Source of the DNA: Fennellomyces sp. T-0311
Taxonomy: Eukaryota > Mucoromycota > Mucoromycetes > Mucorales > Lichtheimiaceae
NCBI GenBank assembly: GCA_025266875.1
Contig: JALLLT010000005.1
Location: forward strand, 62,001-126,000
Direction of reading: 5' to 3'
Length of the DNA stretch: 64,000 bases
Below, piece by piece: positions 44,236 through 56,700 of the stretch. Positions within the stretch are counted from its first letter, which is position 1. Each line of letters begins with the position of its first letter. Below the pieces are notes generated by a model. The model was not told the DNA's origin. It made no database searches and saw nothing but the letters and a program-made list of their open reading frames with translations. The translations under genes and the position numbers were made by a program.

Positions 44236-47200
44236 GGTGAAGCTGGGTAATTTGGGGGGTATATGTAGACTGAAGCGTTTCAGCGAGCTGTGCGTGTTGG
44301 TTGTGTGCGCTAACCACGCTTACCTTTTTGAAAAAAGTAGGTTGAGGGATATAGGGGAGTGGGAAAAGACGGCTTTGTGTATGCACACCAAACTCTCCGG
44401 CAAAGCGCAAGGCTGAAAAAAAAAACGCGGCACACTCAAATGTTACACCAGAATTAAAATTGGCCCAAACACGTTTTTATACACTCTTTTATTGTTGCGT
44501 AGGATGTTTGTTTTCTCTTTGATACTCATGTCAAAACTGCAACTTGGCAGGTTGTACCATCGTTCAATTAAAAAATTGCCACGGCAACCTGTCGCTGCTA
44601 TGGAAACCCGTTTCCCTTGGGCCAGCATCATTTCAGAAATGAAAAAAAAAACTATTAATATACCCATCCCGCCTCCTTAACTTGACCGGTACGTTCGCAC
44701 ATGACCGTATCTTTTACACAACCTCCCGCACCTGATCATGCTTGCCAATTGGCCCGGCTGCAGTGAATTTTATTGTATGCAAGGGTGCGTGAAGCAGTGG
44801 GGAACAGCGCTTCTGTATAGATGGTAGGATCACTTGAAGAACATGCAACGTTCTAGCCTTCTGGTGCTTCTCCTGCAACTCTCGTCGTTTTCCTCATCAT
44901 CCGTCACAAGCTTTCCTGCTTCATCTTCCCAAACGAACCAATCAGACGCCCACGATACTCCCTCGTTTTGAGGGTCACCTTGCGGCCACTCTTTCCACCA
45001 TTACACTAAAACTTGCCCCACCTTTTATATATACCAACAATTGAGTGTCTGCCGATCACCAATTTCGCTTAGTTTTGATTTTCATGAACCGCCGACGAGT
45101 TACCAAGAACAATAGCATAATAAACTCGCGAATGTTTTCCGGTTGTATATATAAACCATGAGAATAGAAATAGCCCTGAGGTTTGGCCTGGCTCTTTTTA
45201 GTTTATCATATGGCAAAAAATGCAAAAAAAAAAGTTGTTGTATCGGAAGGAAAAAAATGATCGTCGACTTGCAACGATGCGTCCAATAAAGTTCAGCCAG
45301 ACCAACTTTTATGCAAAGAGCTGATAAAATTCTTCAGTAAGGTAATACAAAATTTGGCCATATGAGCAGCAATTCAAATGCCAAACAACACTGATCGGAA
45401 TGTGTGCATCAAATTGTAAATCTGTCAGAATTCCTGTTGTCACTAGATTGAGTGGTTAATTCACATATTTAAAGAAGCTCAGTCAGCATAATTAGCCGAA
45501 AAGAAAAAAGACGATAGCGGCATTTAGGATCCATATACCCAGCTCGTAGAAAGAGATCACAGACGCTTTGTTCTATAGCATTCATCATTGTACAATTGAT
45601 AAGCAAATCTGCTTTTTGCTTAGTGGTTGGAATCTAATATGCGTGGGATCTGTACCACCGGGATTTTAGCAACGGCCGTTTCCGTACACCGTTCAAATTT
45701 CCGTATGAATATCACGATGGGGATATGCATAGTCGTTGTTGCTGCTGACTCACCAGCTCAAGAGGATATTTTCTGTTTGTTAGAGGCCATCCATTTATAT
45801 TACAAGCTCATGACTTTGCTGTTCCTGAAGTGATATGCTTTGGTGGCAATTGCGTGCTTTTTTCTTTGACAAGAGATCGGGCATATCTGTTAATACGTAA
45901 CCATTTCTTTTGGGGCACCAAATCCTTGAATTGTATTACCAACACTGCTTGGCTGAGAATCATATTGAGTTCCTGTAAGCTCCGAGTTGTTGCCCACTAC
46001 AAATACTCGTGGAGATAGGTTTCCCCATTTTTTGTGTGCATTCCGTAACGTTTGAAATTCATGCTCAAAGGATCAGATCGTGGGAGATGCTATACTGGTT
46101 GTCGAAAAAAAAAGTGATTCGCTCTCTGAAAATATGACTAATGACGCATTGATCCCCGGCGAATATTTGGAATGAATGGAACCTTGGTGTTTGTTTGCAA
46201 CGGTGCTACAATTCGTCGCGTTCAGAGTATTCCACGGTGATATCAACGCGGTTGCTCATACACTGAAACGACCTGAATCAAATAAGGCAGCTTTTCATCA
46301 AACATGACATTTCCATATGGTTAGCTCTATAAATGCTTTATCGCAAAGGTGCCGAGGTTTCCGATAGTAAAAACGTCATGTGCGTTTCTTTTGTAGTAAA
46401 GAGCACAAGAACTCGTGGCTGTTAATATTCACACAGGATTCGCACGTGTCAGAGTCCTACTTGAGAAAGAAAGGTTATCATAGTGCCATTATTATGCCAC
46501 GATTCAGTGACGCTGAAATCGTCTTTAATGTTGTAAGCAAACTTTGCAATTATTGTTCAAATTCGTGTAAAATAGTTTTTTGCGTACGTCAACAATATCT
46601 GCCGTTGGATTCAGTTTAAACATTGGAAGCATAGTTGGATTTTGCGAGTGAATATTTGGAGCATCATACTCATTACAATCACATGAATTGTTATTGTTTC
46701 TCATAGATTATGCTATAGACAATGCAACCATATACTTGTCATGCTAATCACTGCACGCCCCTTACGGGCATTAAAAGGGTACGCTCAACCCAACGCACTG
46801 CTCTATCTACCATTTCATCGAGTTTTACTTCTCACTCGGCCATAAAAATCACATTTGTCTGGATAGGTCTGTTGTACAAATCAAGTACCATCTTACGCCT
46901 AAAGAAAAGCATCTATTGTATGTAGGATTAAATGCTTATTGTTTGTCACATTAAGCAAACTGCTTTTCAATTAAAAATATACACTTTCGTCACGACTATG
47001 TAAGTATATGTATACTACGATTACTATTTCTACTGATGCTACTATGGTCGTCCATCATCTATCTTAATTATTATCAAAACAAATAACATTGAATAATTTA
47101 ATATGTAAAATATGCAGTTCACATCTCAATGTCATTAAGGTCGTAATACTATTAGCTCAAATTGGAAGTATTTATTGATAAAAGTTGATTGCACTTTTTG

Positions 47201-49429
47201 GAGCGTACGTATAATGTAAAAGCATGTTTTACTTGTATCATCTAGGATGCGCTTTCAACTATGATATATATGAAAAGTTGACTTTTCAAAATGGCTGATA
47301 TGGGCGTCCTTATCTCATAAAAATTTTTGTGCCTATATTTGAAAAAGCTTTCCAGTAATTCGGTTTGCATAAAATTATGACTTGCTTTTGGAAGATAAGA
47401 TTGCCTGGATAGAAGCTCTTGTGCCGTAGTAAAAATACGTGAATTGGAATTGGCTTAGACCACCATCGCCATATATTTGTGTATAACAAAGATAATTGTG
47501 TAGCGGATTATCATGCGCGTTAATAACGGCGGGCAGTAGTATATACGCCTCCAATCTCTTTCTTTTTTAACATCTGATAACTTTTGACGATAAACATTTG
47601 ATGAACGCGACTTGATGGCACATTTTGACGTCTAACTACCTATTTTTTAAAAAGTTACATGCGCACTATAGCACCTACAAGAGCAAATTACGTAGGTTGA
47701 TGCCATACTATAAACGTGCTGTTATCCTTTTGTGTATGGCACAAGCAACGTGCATCCGAATCGTTTATCCGGCGACTGACGACGGTTTACTCCGTTTAAA
47801 TGCAAGAGTCGGGTACTTCTTCACGACCCCACATCTGAGTTAATTTACCAGCTATTCCCTTTGAAACAAAAGCTCAACTCCATAGCGTTGGCGGAAACTG
47901 GATGTTCCAGTTATGGTAAGCATTTGTTTCGCCGTCAAGCTATATATGTGGGCGCTCTTCCGAATATTCCAAGCTACCCATTTTTTTTTACATGCAGATC
48001 ACTCAAATTTTTTAAACTAGCTTGTAAATATACACGTGAATATGTATCCATTCGACTTGTTTTATTGCTGTTTCTACACAGCACGTATTGATAACTTGCG
48101 ATCAATTCGGTCGCTACACCTTGAACTGGATACACCGAAATTTTTAAATTTGAGTTTGGTGATAATACCCTTTCATTTTCAAATAGCTGCAAAGAAATAA
48201 TCCGCGGATGCATTATCCGCGGGGAAAGTGTGTGTCAACTAAAAGGTCTAACCGGTATTACCCTTGCAACGATGACAATTCATGTCCGGAGAAGCGGCCG
48301 GTGACCCCCGAACGGCAAAACCGAGTTTTTGTGGCGTAACTCGCCGAAAAATCCAAGTTCGATTCCGACAAACAGTTCTTACCGTCTTACTGCCTATGAG
48401 TAAAGCAGATCCGGTCAATTTCAAAATCAACGTCCTACCAAAGTCTCACCTTCAGAACATAATTTTGCTCAACGACACCGGGATTGAAAGCGAAGCAGAC
48501 TAAATATACATGAACTGAGTAACAAAAAAGAAAGTAACTTTCTCACGCTTAATTATTTCCACATTTGAACCTTAGCACCATTTCAAGGATATCGTCATAC
48601 TAAGAAACGAGAGACGGAGTAAGATGATCCCAAGGCGTAAGCGCAAGACTTTGAGAAACTGAGCTTATAAATTTTTTCTCAATTTTTTTTCTAGCAATAA
48701 AACGTGTGCTGATCGTTTCACGAACTTCATCGTTGGCACCTACAGTTTGTTTCTTGTTTCTGGTAAACCTGAACCGCATTGCTGTGTGTCTGATGGTGAA
48801 TGCGTAAGAGGCTTAAAATGACAAAATTGAGAAAACTATCTTTCAAAAAAAAGTTTTTGAAGAAAAGCAGGCAGTAAAGAGTGAAATGTAATACGTACGT
48901 GTTGTCTCTATGTAGACGACATTTCTGGGTCGTTGGCCTGATTATAGTAAACATGCGGCCAAAGTACTGCATAGTATGAGTGAAAAAGTTGCTGTGGCTC
49001 TTGTTGGTATGTTTACTAGGATACTGATAGTCGTAGAATGACGCCACTTCTTCCTCACATCCAACGATTAAACTTTGAGAGCAAGATTTTTATTCAATGT
49101 TCATTGATTCAAGCACCTTTAGACAAAAGCTATAATGTAGCAATGTATTCTTCGCGCGCACCAATAGGTATAACCAACATAATAACGACATGCAGCTTCG
49201 TTCTATCGCATATTTTTCTGTGAACGTGACAAAGACAATACTAAAATGCGTTTACCTAGCAAGGTACTTTCCGACACAATGGCGAGGATGGAGACAGCTG
49301 TAAAAAGACACGCCGACTCCATGTAAAGTAACAACGCCAAACTCCATCATCAATGAAAGGATTGGCATGAGGCTCATAACATTAGCTTTTAACGGTCGTC
49401 TCCGTTGTACGTGAAAAACTCAAGTGCTT
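44236..49429. other. AT-rich gene desert upstream of the HET B/C pair
   Basis: More than 5 kb with no coding region I can support on either strand. All open frames are under ~110 codons and show no domain signature. The base composition is visibly more AT-rich than in the housekeeping blocks, especially 46600-48240. I looked for tRNA B-box sequences (one GTTCGATTCC at ~48358), but no tRNA fold accompanies it. No terminal repeats found. Confidence 0.5.
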
Positions 49430-51091
49430 TTATTCAATTACAAAATCTGTACATTCTTCTTCTTTACATAGGTCATCAAATAATCTGTAGAGATATTCTT
49501 CGGGAGTATTGCGTTTTGCATCGAGATTCTCAACAATATTGAAAATTCTTAACATAATCATGCCGATAGCCCTGTAGGTTGTTCCGGTAGTTGATTTTCG
49601 TAAAACAGGTGAAATATAAAAGTTATTTTTAAAGCGATAAATATAATGATCCTTCTCTGGAGACTTGACACGTTGCTGCACGACCGTGTTAAACAGTACA
49701 CCGGGAATGACACATTCATCGCAATCTTCCGTGAGCGATAATGATAATATGGGTGAAGAGAATGTAGAGTGCTCCGGTTTCCAGTAGTGAGTAGCACTGC
49801 AGGCTGTACCTCGTATCATACCAACTTGGGCCCAGTCCAGTGCTGCACTTTCATCCCCGTCAAAGTAATCCATACTGGTCACAATTCGTTCAGAGTTTGT
49901 TACTGCTTTGCTTTTTCGGTCGAGATCCACCATGACATGTACACCTTCATACTTGACAGGTCGAATGGTAAAACTTCTCGACTTGATATGAAGGAGCATG
50001 TTATCGTCAACCTTATATTTGCCGTTTCGATCCAGTACCACATCGGCAACCGGGCTATTTGCGTGTAATCCATCGATGCCTGTCCAAGATGGAAGGTAAT
50101 CGTAGGATGACATGGTCGACACGTGTTGAGGTTTCCCACTCGAGCCCAAAACCGAACCAAAACACATGACAGATAGATCGTGTTGGGCCAGCTGCTGATA
50201 GAGAGCGCGCAGTGAAACTGACACATCAGCGTCGTAATCGATGCTGACGGATAATATGTCGTGGAATATGTTGGCTAATGCAAATACTCTGTCGTGTTCT
50301 TTACTGCTTGATCGAAAATGAGCACGGCGTAAAACTTCATTTGCGCTTTTGATTCGTCGGTTATTGAATCCAAGCAATCGTTCAGATATGAGATCACATT
50401 CTCGCCGCTCGTTATCTTGTTCTGCTGTTGCTTCGCACCAAAAATGAATGTTCTTTCCGACGAATAAAATCCTCGTCGACTGCATCAGCTCTTGCATCGC
50501 CCAAATGCTTTTCCACCATAACGATTTGATCACTATAGTTTCGATTCCATCATGTTTCGCCATCGTATCCATTATGGTCCAATCTTTGGCCTCACATTTG
50601 AAAGGGTCGTCATTGTAGATTTCGGGAACCACGGCAACAGTATAGCGTGCACTGCTGTATATAAGGTGCATCTCCTTGATTTCGCGTTGCGTCTCCGTTT
50701 GGTTTGCCTGATCGATACAGATCTTGTCGTACCACAAATAATCAATATCAAAATCCTCACACATCCGCTGTAGGATAACTTCGTAGGTGACCTTGGTCGT
50801 GACATGGCTTCGATATAGATTGAATAGCGTTCGTTGCTGTGCAGCTACAGAAAGTCGATGGTGGCCCTCATCGACGCATATGTCTTTACCGTTTTCGTTT
50901 TGGACGATGGTTCCCGATTGTTTCCAGCAGTAGGATACCGTACAATAACCGCTGATTGCCTCTGTACCAGGAACCTTTTGCCAATCAGATGTCCGGACGA
51001 GCCACCTTGGCCTATAGGAGCCGCCGTTCGTCTCAAATTTCGAGAATCGCTTATCGGCTAATGTCTGTGGAGTAACGTATTCGATATACAT
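49430..51091 (-). CDS. HET-domain protein B
   Basis: Intronless, 553 residues from the Met at 51091, chosen because it aligns with the starts of A and C (MYIEYVTPQ); a Met three codons upstream at 51100 is possible. The HET domain shows YCTVSYCWKQSG, ILQRMCEDFDIDYLWYDKIC running on as IDQ, REIKEMHLIYSSARYTVAVV and SLWWKSIWAMQEL. The C-terminal half has DRVFALANIFHDI, SIDYDADV, DLSVMCFGSVLG, LPSWTGIDGLHA, SLTEDCDECVI and an EFVIE-like end (DFVIE). By eye it is closer to A than to C across the whole length. It lies about 1 kb from C in the same orientation and has the shared upstream element at 51280-51317. Confidence 0.85.
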   Translation of the reverse strand: MYIEYVTPQTLADKRFSKFETNGGSYRPRWLVRTSDWQKVPGTEAISGYCTVSYCWKQSGTIVQNENGKDICVDEGHHRLSVAAQQRTLFNLYRSHVTTKVTYEVILQRMCEDFDIDYLWYDKICIDQANQTETQREIKEMHLIYSSARYTVAVVPEIYNDDPFKCEAKDWTIMDTMAKHDGIETIVIKSLWWKSIWAMQELMQSTRILFVGKNIHFWCEATAEQDNERRECDLISERLLGFNNRRIKSANEVLRRAHFRSSSKEHDRVFALANIFHDILSVSIDYDADVSVSLRALYQQLAQHDLSVMCFGSVLGSSGKPQHVSTMSSYDYLPSWTGIDGLHANSPVADVVLDRNGKYKVDDNMLLHIKSRSFTIRPVKYEGVHVMVDLDRKSKAVTNSERIVTSMDYFDGDESAALDWAQVGMIRGTACSATHYWKPEHSTFSSPILSLSLTEDCDECVIPGVLFNTVVQQRVKSPEKDHYIYRFKNNFYISPVLRKSTTGTTYRAIGMIMLRIFNIVENLDAKRNTPEEYLYRLFDDLCKEEECTDFVIE

Positions 51092-51279
51092 TTTGTGCAA
51101 AGGCTATATCCCCAATCCAAACGAAGCAACTGCGTTTATGTGAGCATCTTTGGAAATTTGTTATTGAAGATATGTAATGTTGTCTGCTACCTGGGAACAA
51201 AGGCTCGAAAGATGTTGATGGAAAGATGAAAAGGCAGAAAAGATGAAAGAGAAATAAACGAATGGTGCACATTTATCAC

Positions 51280-51317
51280 ACCAGTGTAACATTGCAGTCG
51301 TGGCTCAAACTTTATTT
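51280..51317 (-). promoter_or_regulatory. Conserved upstream element shared with HET gene A
   Basis: Minus-strand block ending CAATGTTACACTGGT, about 190 bp upstream of the HET B start, matching 26105-26143 upstream of HET A in orientation and spacing. No equivalent was found upstream of HET C. Confidence 0.55.
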
Positions 51318-52095
51318 CATAGTTATGTATCAAAAGGTAGTCAGTTTGGGACGACACGGCTAAAGAGGCTCTTGAGGCCGCCAATGCTGCGTTTTCCATC
51401 GACGGTCACGTCAATCCCGGGCATTGACAAGTATTCCAAAGGCGTATCCTGGTACTTTTTGTTATTGTACCATAAAGTGGTTCACCTTGTTGCAGAAGAA
51501 TGCAAGTATGTCATCTGACCCAGAAGGACGTGCTGCACGCCTTGAGAGCTCGGTATATTTTCATATTCGTCTCCTCGTCGATGACTGCCATTCCTCCATC
51601 ACTCAATACTGCCGGGAGCCCATGAACGTCGGGCATGCCTTCTGGTATCCATCCACGGGAGTCGATATGAAGCTCGAACGACGATGATGGCTACAATTGC
51701 GGTCTACAGCCGAAGCATTGAGCGTCGCTCTCGGTTTATCGAACTTTTGGCAGATCCTTTGGCGATGGGAGTTGTGTATTTAAACAACCGCACTTGATGC
51801 CCACAGATATTGGGTTTGACGTTCCATGGTGCCGAACCGGATGCACGATGAAATTAACACAGTTCCGTGCTTTCTTTTTTGATTCAAAAGGTTAGAAGGG
51901 CTGTCACAGAGTAAGTAATGTTTACCTGTTTGACATCATACGGGATGCGGTCGTACAAAAGGAAGGAGTATGACCTGGATCTCTGCGTACAGGTATATGC
52001 GTATAAGGTATCAAATACTGGTGATGCCTGCGACAGGATGATAAATGGTGCATCCAGTTTAGCAGTTGCTTCTGCAAGAGTGATAGTAACTTTAT
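51318..52095. other. Spacer between HET B and HET C, possible relic
   Basis: Short plus-strand coding-like stretches (e.g. around 51340-51430 and 51500-51680) are interrupted by frame changes and match no family I recognise. They may be remains of a decayed gene. HET C ends at 52096. Confidence 0.4.
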
Positions 52096-53739
52096 TTAAC
52101 AAATAATAAACTCTTTGGTTGGATTGCAATTGCTACCACCAAATAATTCATCTAATACTTCTTGGGATCTAACGGGGAAATCCTTCCGCTTGAGCAACGG
52201 CGCAGCAATGCCGACCGCTTTATACCTACGAGGGTCATAAGTCTGCTTTAGGACAGGGTAACCAACAAAGTACTTGGATGAGATAGGGTTGGAATGGCAA
52301 TAAGGGTGACAGGCACCCATAACCATCAGTACGCCCAAGATGATGCACTTTTTGCAATTTTCAGTCAAGGACAATGGTATAAGTGGAGTTTTGAATATAT
52401 CCTGGCCCGATGTTGTGTAGTGGGTAGCTTGGAGCCCTGTTCGATCCTCACAGATCCTTTGGCCCCAATCTAATGCCACACTCATCCTCGCCACATGGCT
52501 GTCCCAGAAAACCAAATCCTCTAAAGAGCTGATATCAAACTTATCTAATTTATACGCACGCCGGCGTCGCTGATCATCGTTGAAGTAATTATCATCGTAC
52601 TTAGACGCGTACACGGTGAAGCTCCTACACGTTATATGCAGCTGCATATCATCGTCAACAAAATGCTTCTTGCCTTGATCAACTCGACATTCGAAGACTG
52701 GATAGGGACTATGCATTCCTTCAATGCCCGTCCAAGAGGGAAGTCCATAATGATCCATTGTCGACGTGGCGCGGACATTTCCATTTTCGTCGAGCTTTGA
52801 TCCGAAGAAAAGGATACTTAGATCACAGGTAGCCATCTGTGTATATAGATCTTTCCGGATAAGTTTCGAATCGGCATTGTAGTCGTAGTCGATAAATATG
52901 TCATGATCGTACAAGCTGGTGGCCAGCGCGAATAGTTTGTCGTGTTCAGTTGAACTTGTCCGGAAATGGAGGTGATGGAGCGCCATGTTTATCGTACGAA
53001 GGTTAAACGAATGATATCCGAGGAGCCACTGCGTAAACCATTCCTGCTCATACATGTAGTTGGACTGCTTTTTCGCTGTAATGAACCACGCGTGCACGTC
53101 ATACCCGACGATCACCATCTGCGTGGAGTTCATTGTTTCCACCAGAGCCCAGGAGCTTTTCCCCCACATGGAGTTTTTTAGTGCCACTTCTACAGTCTTG
53201 ACTTTGGCCAAGGTACGCCTTGAATACATATACTGTGAAGGATGGATTTCTTCTCGTACTCTTAGGTCGTTTGGATGAGCAAGTCGAACTTCTGGGACCA
53301 GTGCGAGAGTGTAGCGTGCGTTTCGGTAGATAAGAGGAAGTTGAGTGAGTTCCCATTCCTTTTCGGCCATATTCGTTTGATCGACACACAACATGTCGAA
53401 CCATAGGTACTTGATACCAAAGTCTCGACATATCTGGGATAAGAGGATGTCGAATGTCGTGTGGCGGGATCTACTATTTCTGGCGCTGTTTACGTGCGTG
53501 TGTCGGTGTTGGCCGTTGTCAACGCGAATAAATTTGCCGTCCGCAACTTCGAGGATATCGCCTGACTGCTCCCAGCAGTAGGAAAGGGCATGGTAGCCTT
53601 CGTACGCTTCAGTCCCAGGAACCTTTTTCCAGCCTTCGGTGCGTATAAGCCACGTTGGTCTGTAGTTTCCACTGGTCGTTTTGTTCTCCTTATAGTCGCT
53701 GTCTGCCACGTCTTGAGGGGTGAGGTATCTGATGTACAT
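52096..53739 (-). CDS. HET-domain protein C
   Basis: Intronless, 547 residues (MYIRYLTPQ start). HET motifs are YHALSYCWEQSG, ILLSQICRDFGIKYLWFDML followed by CVDQ, QLPLIYRNARYTLALVPEV and SMWGKSSWALVE. The last is weaker than in A and B: the usual WWK..W..EL reads MWGKSSWALVET. The second half retains DKLFALATSLYD, DYDYNADS, DLSILFFGS, LPSWTGIEGMHS and SLTENCKKCIILG, ending EFIIC rather than EFVIE. This is the most diverged of the three paralogues, but it has a full-length frame with no breaks, so selection has probably kept it. It lacks the upstream element shared by A and B. Confidence 0.83.
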   Translation of the reverse strand: MYIRYLTPQDVADSDYKENKTTSGNYRPTWLIRTEGWKKVPGTEAYEGYHALSYCWEQSGDILEVADGKFIRVDNGQHRHTHVNSARNSRSRHTTFDILLSQICRDFGIKYLWFDMLCVDQTNMAEKEWELTQLPLIYRNARYTLALVPEVRLAHPNDLRVREEIHPSQYMYSRRTLAKVKTVEVALKNSMWGKSSWALVETMNSTQMVIVGYDVHAWFITAKKQSNYMYEQEWFTQWLLGYHSFNLRTINMALHHLHFRTSSTEHDKLFALATSLYDHDIFIDYDYNADSKLIRKDLYTQMATCDLSILFFGSKLDENGNVRATSTMDHYGLPSWTGIEGMHSPYPVFECRVDQGKKHFVDDDMQLHITCRSFTVYASKYDDNYFNDDQRRRRAYKLDKFDISSLEDLVFWDSHVARMSVALDWGQRICEDRTGLQATHYTTSGQDIFKTPLIPLSLTENCKKCIILGVLMVMGACHPYCHSNPISSKYFVGYPVLKQTYDPRRYKAVGIAAPLLKRKDFPVRSQEVLDELFGGSNCNPTKEFIIC

Positions 53740-56700
53740 TCGGGTACTATTACGTGTTCCGTGTTATATTTTCATATCCTCGCTATATACATGTCTCGAC
53801 ATACCTGAAGTGTGAGTTCTGTGTTGGTTTTTTTTGTTTTTGACTGGGACGAAAAGGCGAAAAAATGGTCTGGGTATTTTTTTTGTTAAAAAAATGGCGG
53901 AGTTGCAAATTTGCCAGATTAACAAAAGAATGCCAATCATCAAACTTTCACACACAAGTTTGCAGAATGTAGAAATGGGTTATATATAGAGTATCATCTT
54001 ATGAATCGAACCTAGTGTCCCAAGCAAATTTTTAATGCTGGTCAGGTACTGTCCATGAGCAAGTGCCTTGAACTTTTCAGTTGATTATCTACATATATGA
54101 TGCTGGTTGCCCTGATAATCACGAAAATATTGACTGTTTGCTTTTGCACCAGCCTGTCCATAGAATCCTGTAAGCTTTCTCCACCAAAACGTGATACTGA
54201 TGTAACCTCTCGGCGGCAGGAATATGAACCAATAAGGTTTTCTGGATAAATATCCTGGAATAACTGATCGACCTTCGCTGTTTGCTGATAATCGTTCGAT
54301 TTTTTCCTTACTCCAAGTAATAGATGCAGCCATGTTAGCCGCTATATTACCAACTTCCAAAAATATAGATTATTAGTTTCTATCAATGCAGATCAAGCCG
54401 TCCAAAACGTTACAGTAATGCGTTTGGGGGCCCGTTTCATCCCACCTGCAACAGTAAACACTTTCTCTATCCTGATTCTATTCCTAGTGATTTGGCACTC
54501 ATCAGTCTTCCAGACGTTTTACGGATATCAACATATGAGCATACAGGCAGTAGCAAATTTTCTGGTATCAGATGCCTATATCATCAACGAATACAATTTC
54601 TATCTGTGCTTTGCACCACACCAAAATTAGAAAATTCGAGTCCCGCCTTGCATAGTTAATGTAAAGAGGGCAGAAGCACTATTTTCACCAATTTTTCCCG
54701 TGTTTTATGTATATACTTTTGACAAAGTTCGTTCAAACTCGTGTCAAAGCAATCTGGATAGCCATGGTGGTCATATGGATTACAAAATAGAGTAGTGTCC
54801 TGATTTTATGTACCTCATACTGCTATCAATGGGCTCGTTGAACGGGCTCTATTACGTACGGTAAAATCCGTTAAGCAGCTGAACCAATAAAGGATAGGGC
54901 TCGATATCGTATTTTCTTCTTTGGAGCTATCCGTTTCGTTCTTTTAATTCGTGTCGATTAAGCGCCGTGTCACCTATCAAATTCAGAAATGAAATTGAAC
55001 GATCAACTGATATTTCAGTGTGCAGCTGTCAGCAAATCACAATTTTTCCAAGGTCTAACCTGCAGGATACAGGCAACTGCATGCATTTTCTCACCTAAGC
55101 GATTCCATGTGTGCATGAATTAAGTACCATGACTACCTTATCACCTCATATTGTCAGTGTTTCAAACGAGCATAAGATTAGTCTACGCGGCTTTGACACA
55201 AGAGATTGAGTTTAACTCCTTTGCCTTCCGCTGAATTTGACTAATATCTTTTGTGTATGCTGGTACCCTGTCAACACAAACATTACTGCATGCAAATAAA
55301 CAGCAAGTTGAACTATCGGTTGTGTTCTGTATTTGGTTACTGGATAACGTAAACAAGTCGTATGCAGATATCGCTTTTTTCTCAAATTTACGTTTGGCTA
55401 TTCGATAATGAACGAATATAATGTATCTTCGGATCTTTTTTCTATTTGATCACTATTCATATTTTGAATTTGCCCCTCTTCGGGCATCTCTTCAAGTTGG
55501 CAGCTATCCCCTATTACTGACGCCACGATCGGCTCACAGTCATTGTCAAAGTAAGATGGGGGCTATATAATCCTGTCTTCGGCTTGTTCCTTAACAACGG
55601 TTCACGGGCAAATCCAAAGATTGAGAAGGTTTTTTCCCTTCCACTCGTGTTCGCATTAGTTCCATCTTGGTCTGACATGTAAGCTCAGGGAGTGTTAGGA
55701 GAATTGTTTCCGATCGACAATGCACAGAGTTAGAGTCCTTGTCGACGACAGAACGTATCACCATGTGACATTTGTGGTGGCACACTTTTTTTTTCTCAGC
55801 AACCACAGCGGCGATACTGCCTATTTAGTATGCTATTGCGCTCGGATAAATGATGATACGCAATCTCACTCGGATCTAACAAGTGTGCAGCCGGTATCGT
55901 TGGTGCATTAAAGGACAAACGTTATATATGGTATCTACTTAAATTTCCCCAAATCATACAGAAGAATCAGAAAAGGATTTTCTTCGGTATTCAGGAGTGT
56001 GTCATGAAAAGAGGAGGAATTCCCTATCAACTGGTGCACATGAACAAAAGGGACCCCATAGAATATTTTAAATATGTTAAGCTTATGTAACTAGCCACAG
56101 TGCCGATCAAAGATATGGGTGTATTCCACTTTAAAGTGATATGGATTTATGAATGGCGCCATTGACACACAGGAGAAGGTGCTACTTCAGTATCAAAGAG
56201 ATGAACAATCAGTAACGGCACTTTTCAAACTTATCGTAGCATCCCTATCTTTCAATGCATGCAATGCGTACAGAAGGAGTTGGGTGCTAGTACGTAAGAT
56301 GCTGAACCTAGTAAGCTAGGTATAGCCGGTCTCAAGTTATATTTACTTGAGAAAACCTTGCACATACATTGGGTAACTACATTACCTTTTTTTTTTTAAA
56401 AAAAAAAAACTCCTATTAAGGTTCTGTGATGGTGTCATATCTCCAACAACACAACATGTAACGAATACTTGAATAGTAGTCATAATGCGGATGAATATAC
56501 AAACTTACGTGCCCCCTCATACATACAGATGAAAAGTAAAATATATTACTCGTGTCGCACACGTTTGGTTCATATTAAGATTTGACGTCGCTATTGCAGA
56601 ATGGTCAATATAAGCAGTTGCTCCTTCTTAGCTCGACACATCAAGTATTTGGATGCAGCCCCTCCCATTAGCACATAGTTTTACGTATCCCCGCTCCTTG

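Noticed and set aside
48282..48503. Possible tRNA, because of GTTCGATTCC at ~48358
   Set aside because: No A box at the right spacing and no cloverleaf pairing could be drawn around it.
51300..51890. Degenerate reverse transcriptase or transposase between HET B and C
   Set aside because: The short coding-like pieces contain no catalytic motifs of either class and switch frame repeatedly.
53740..54100. Third copy of the shared HET upstream element near HET C
   Set aside because: Only generic CAAACTT-like and TTTGCCAG-like strings occur; the CAATGTTACACTGGT core is absent.
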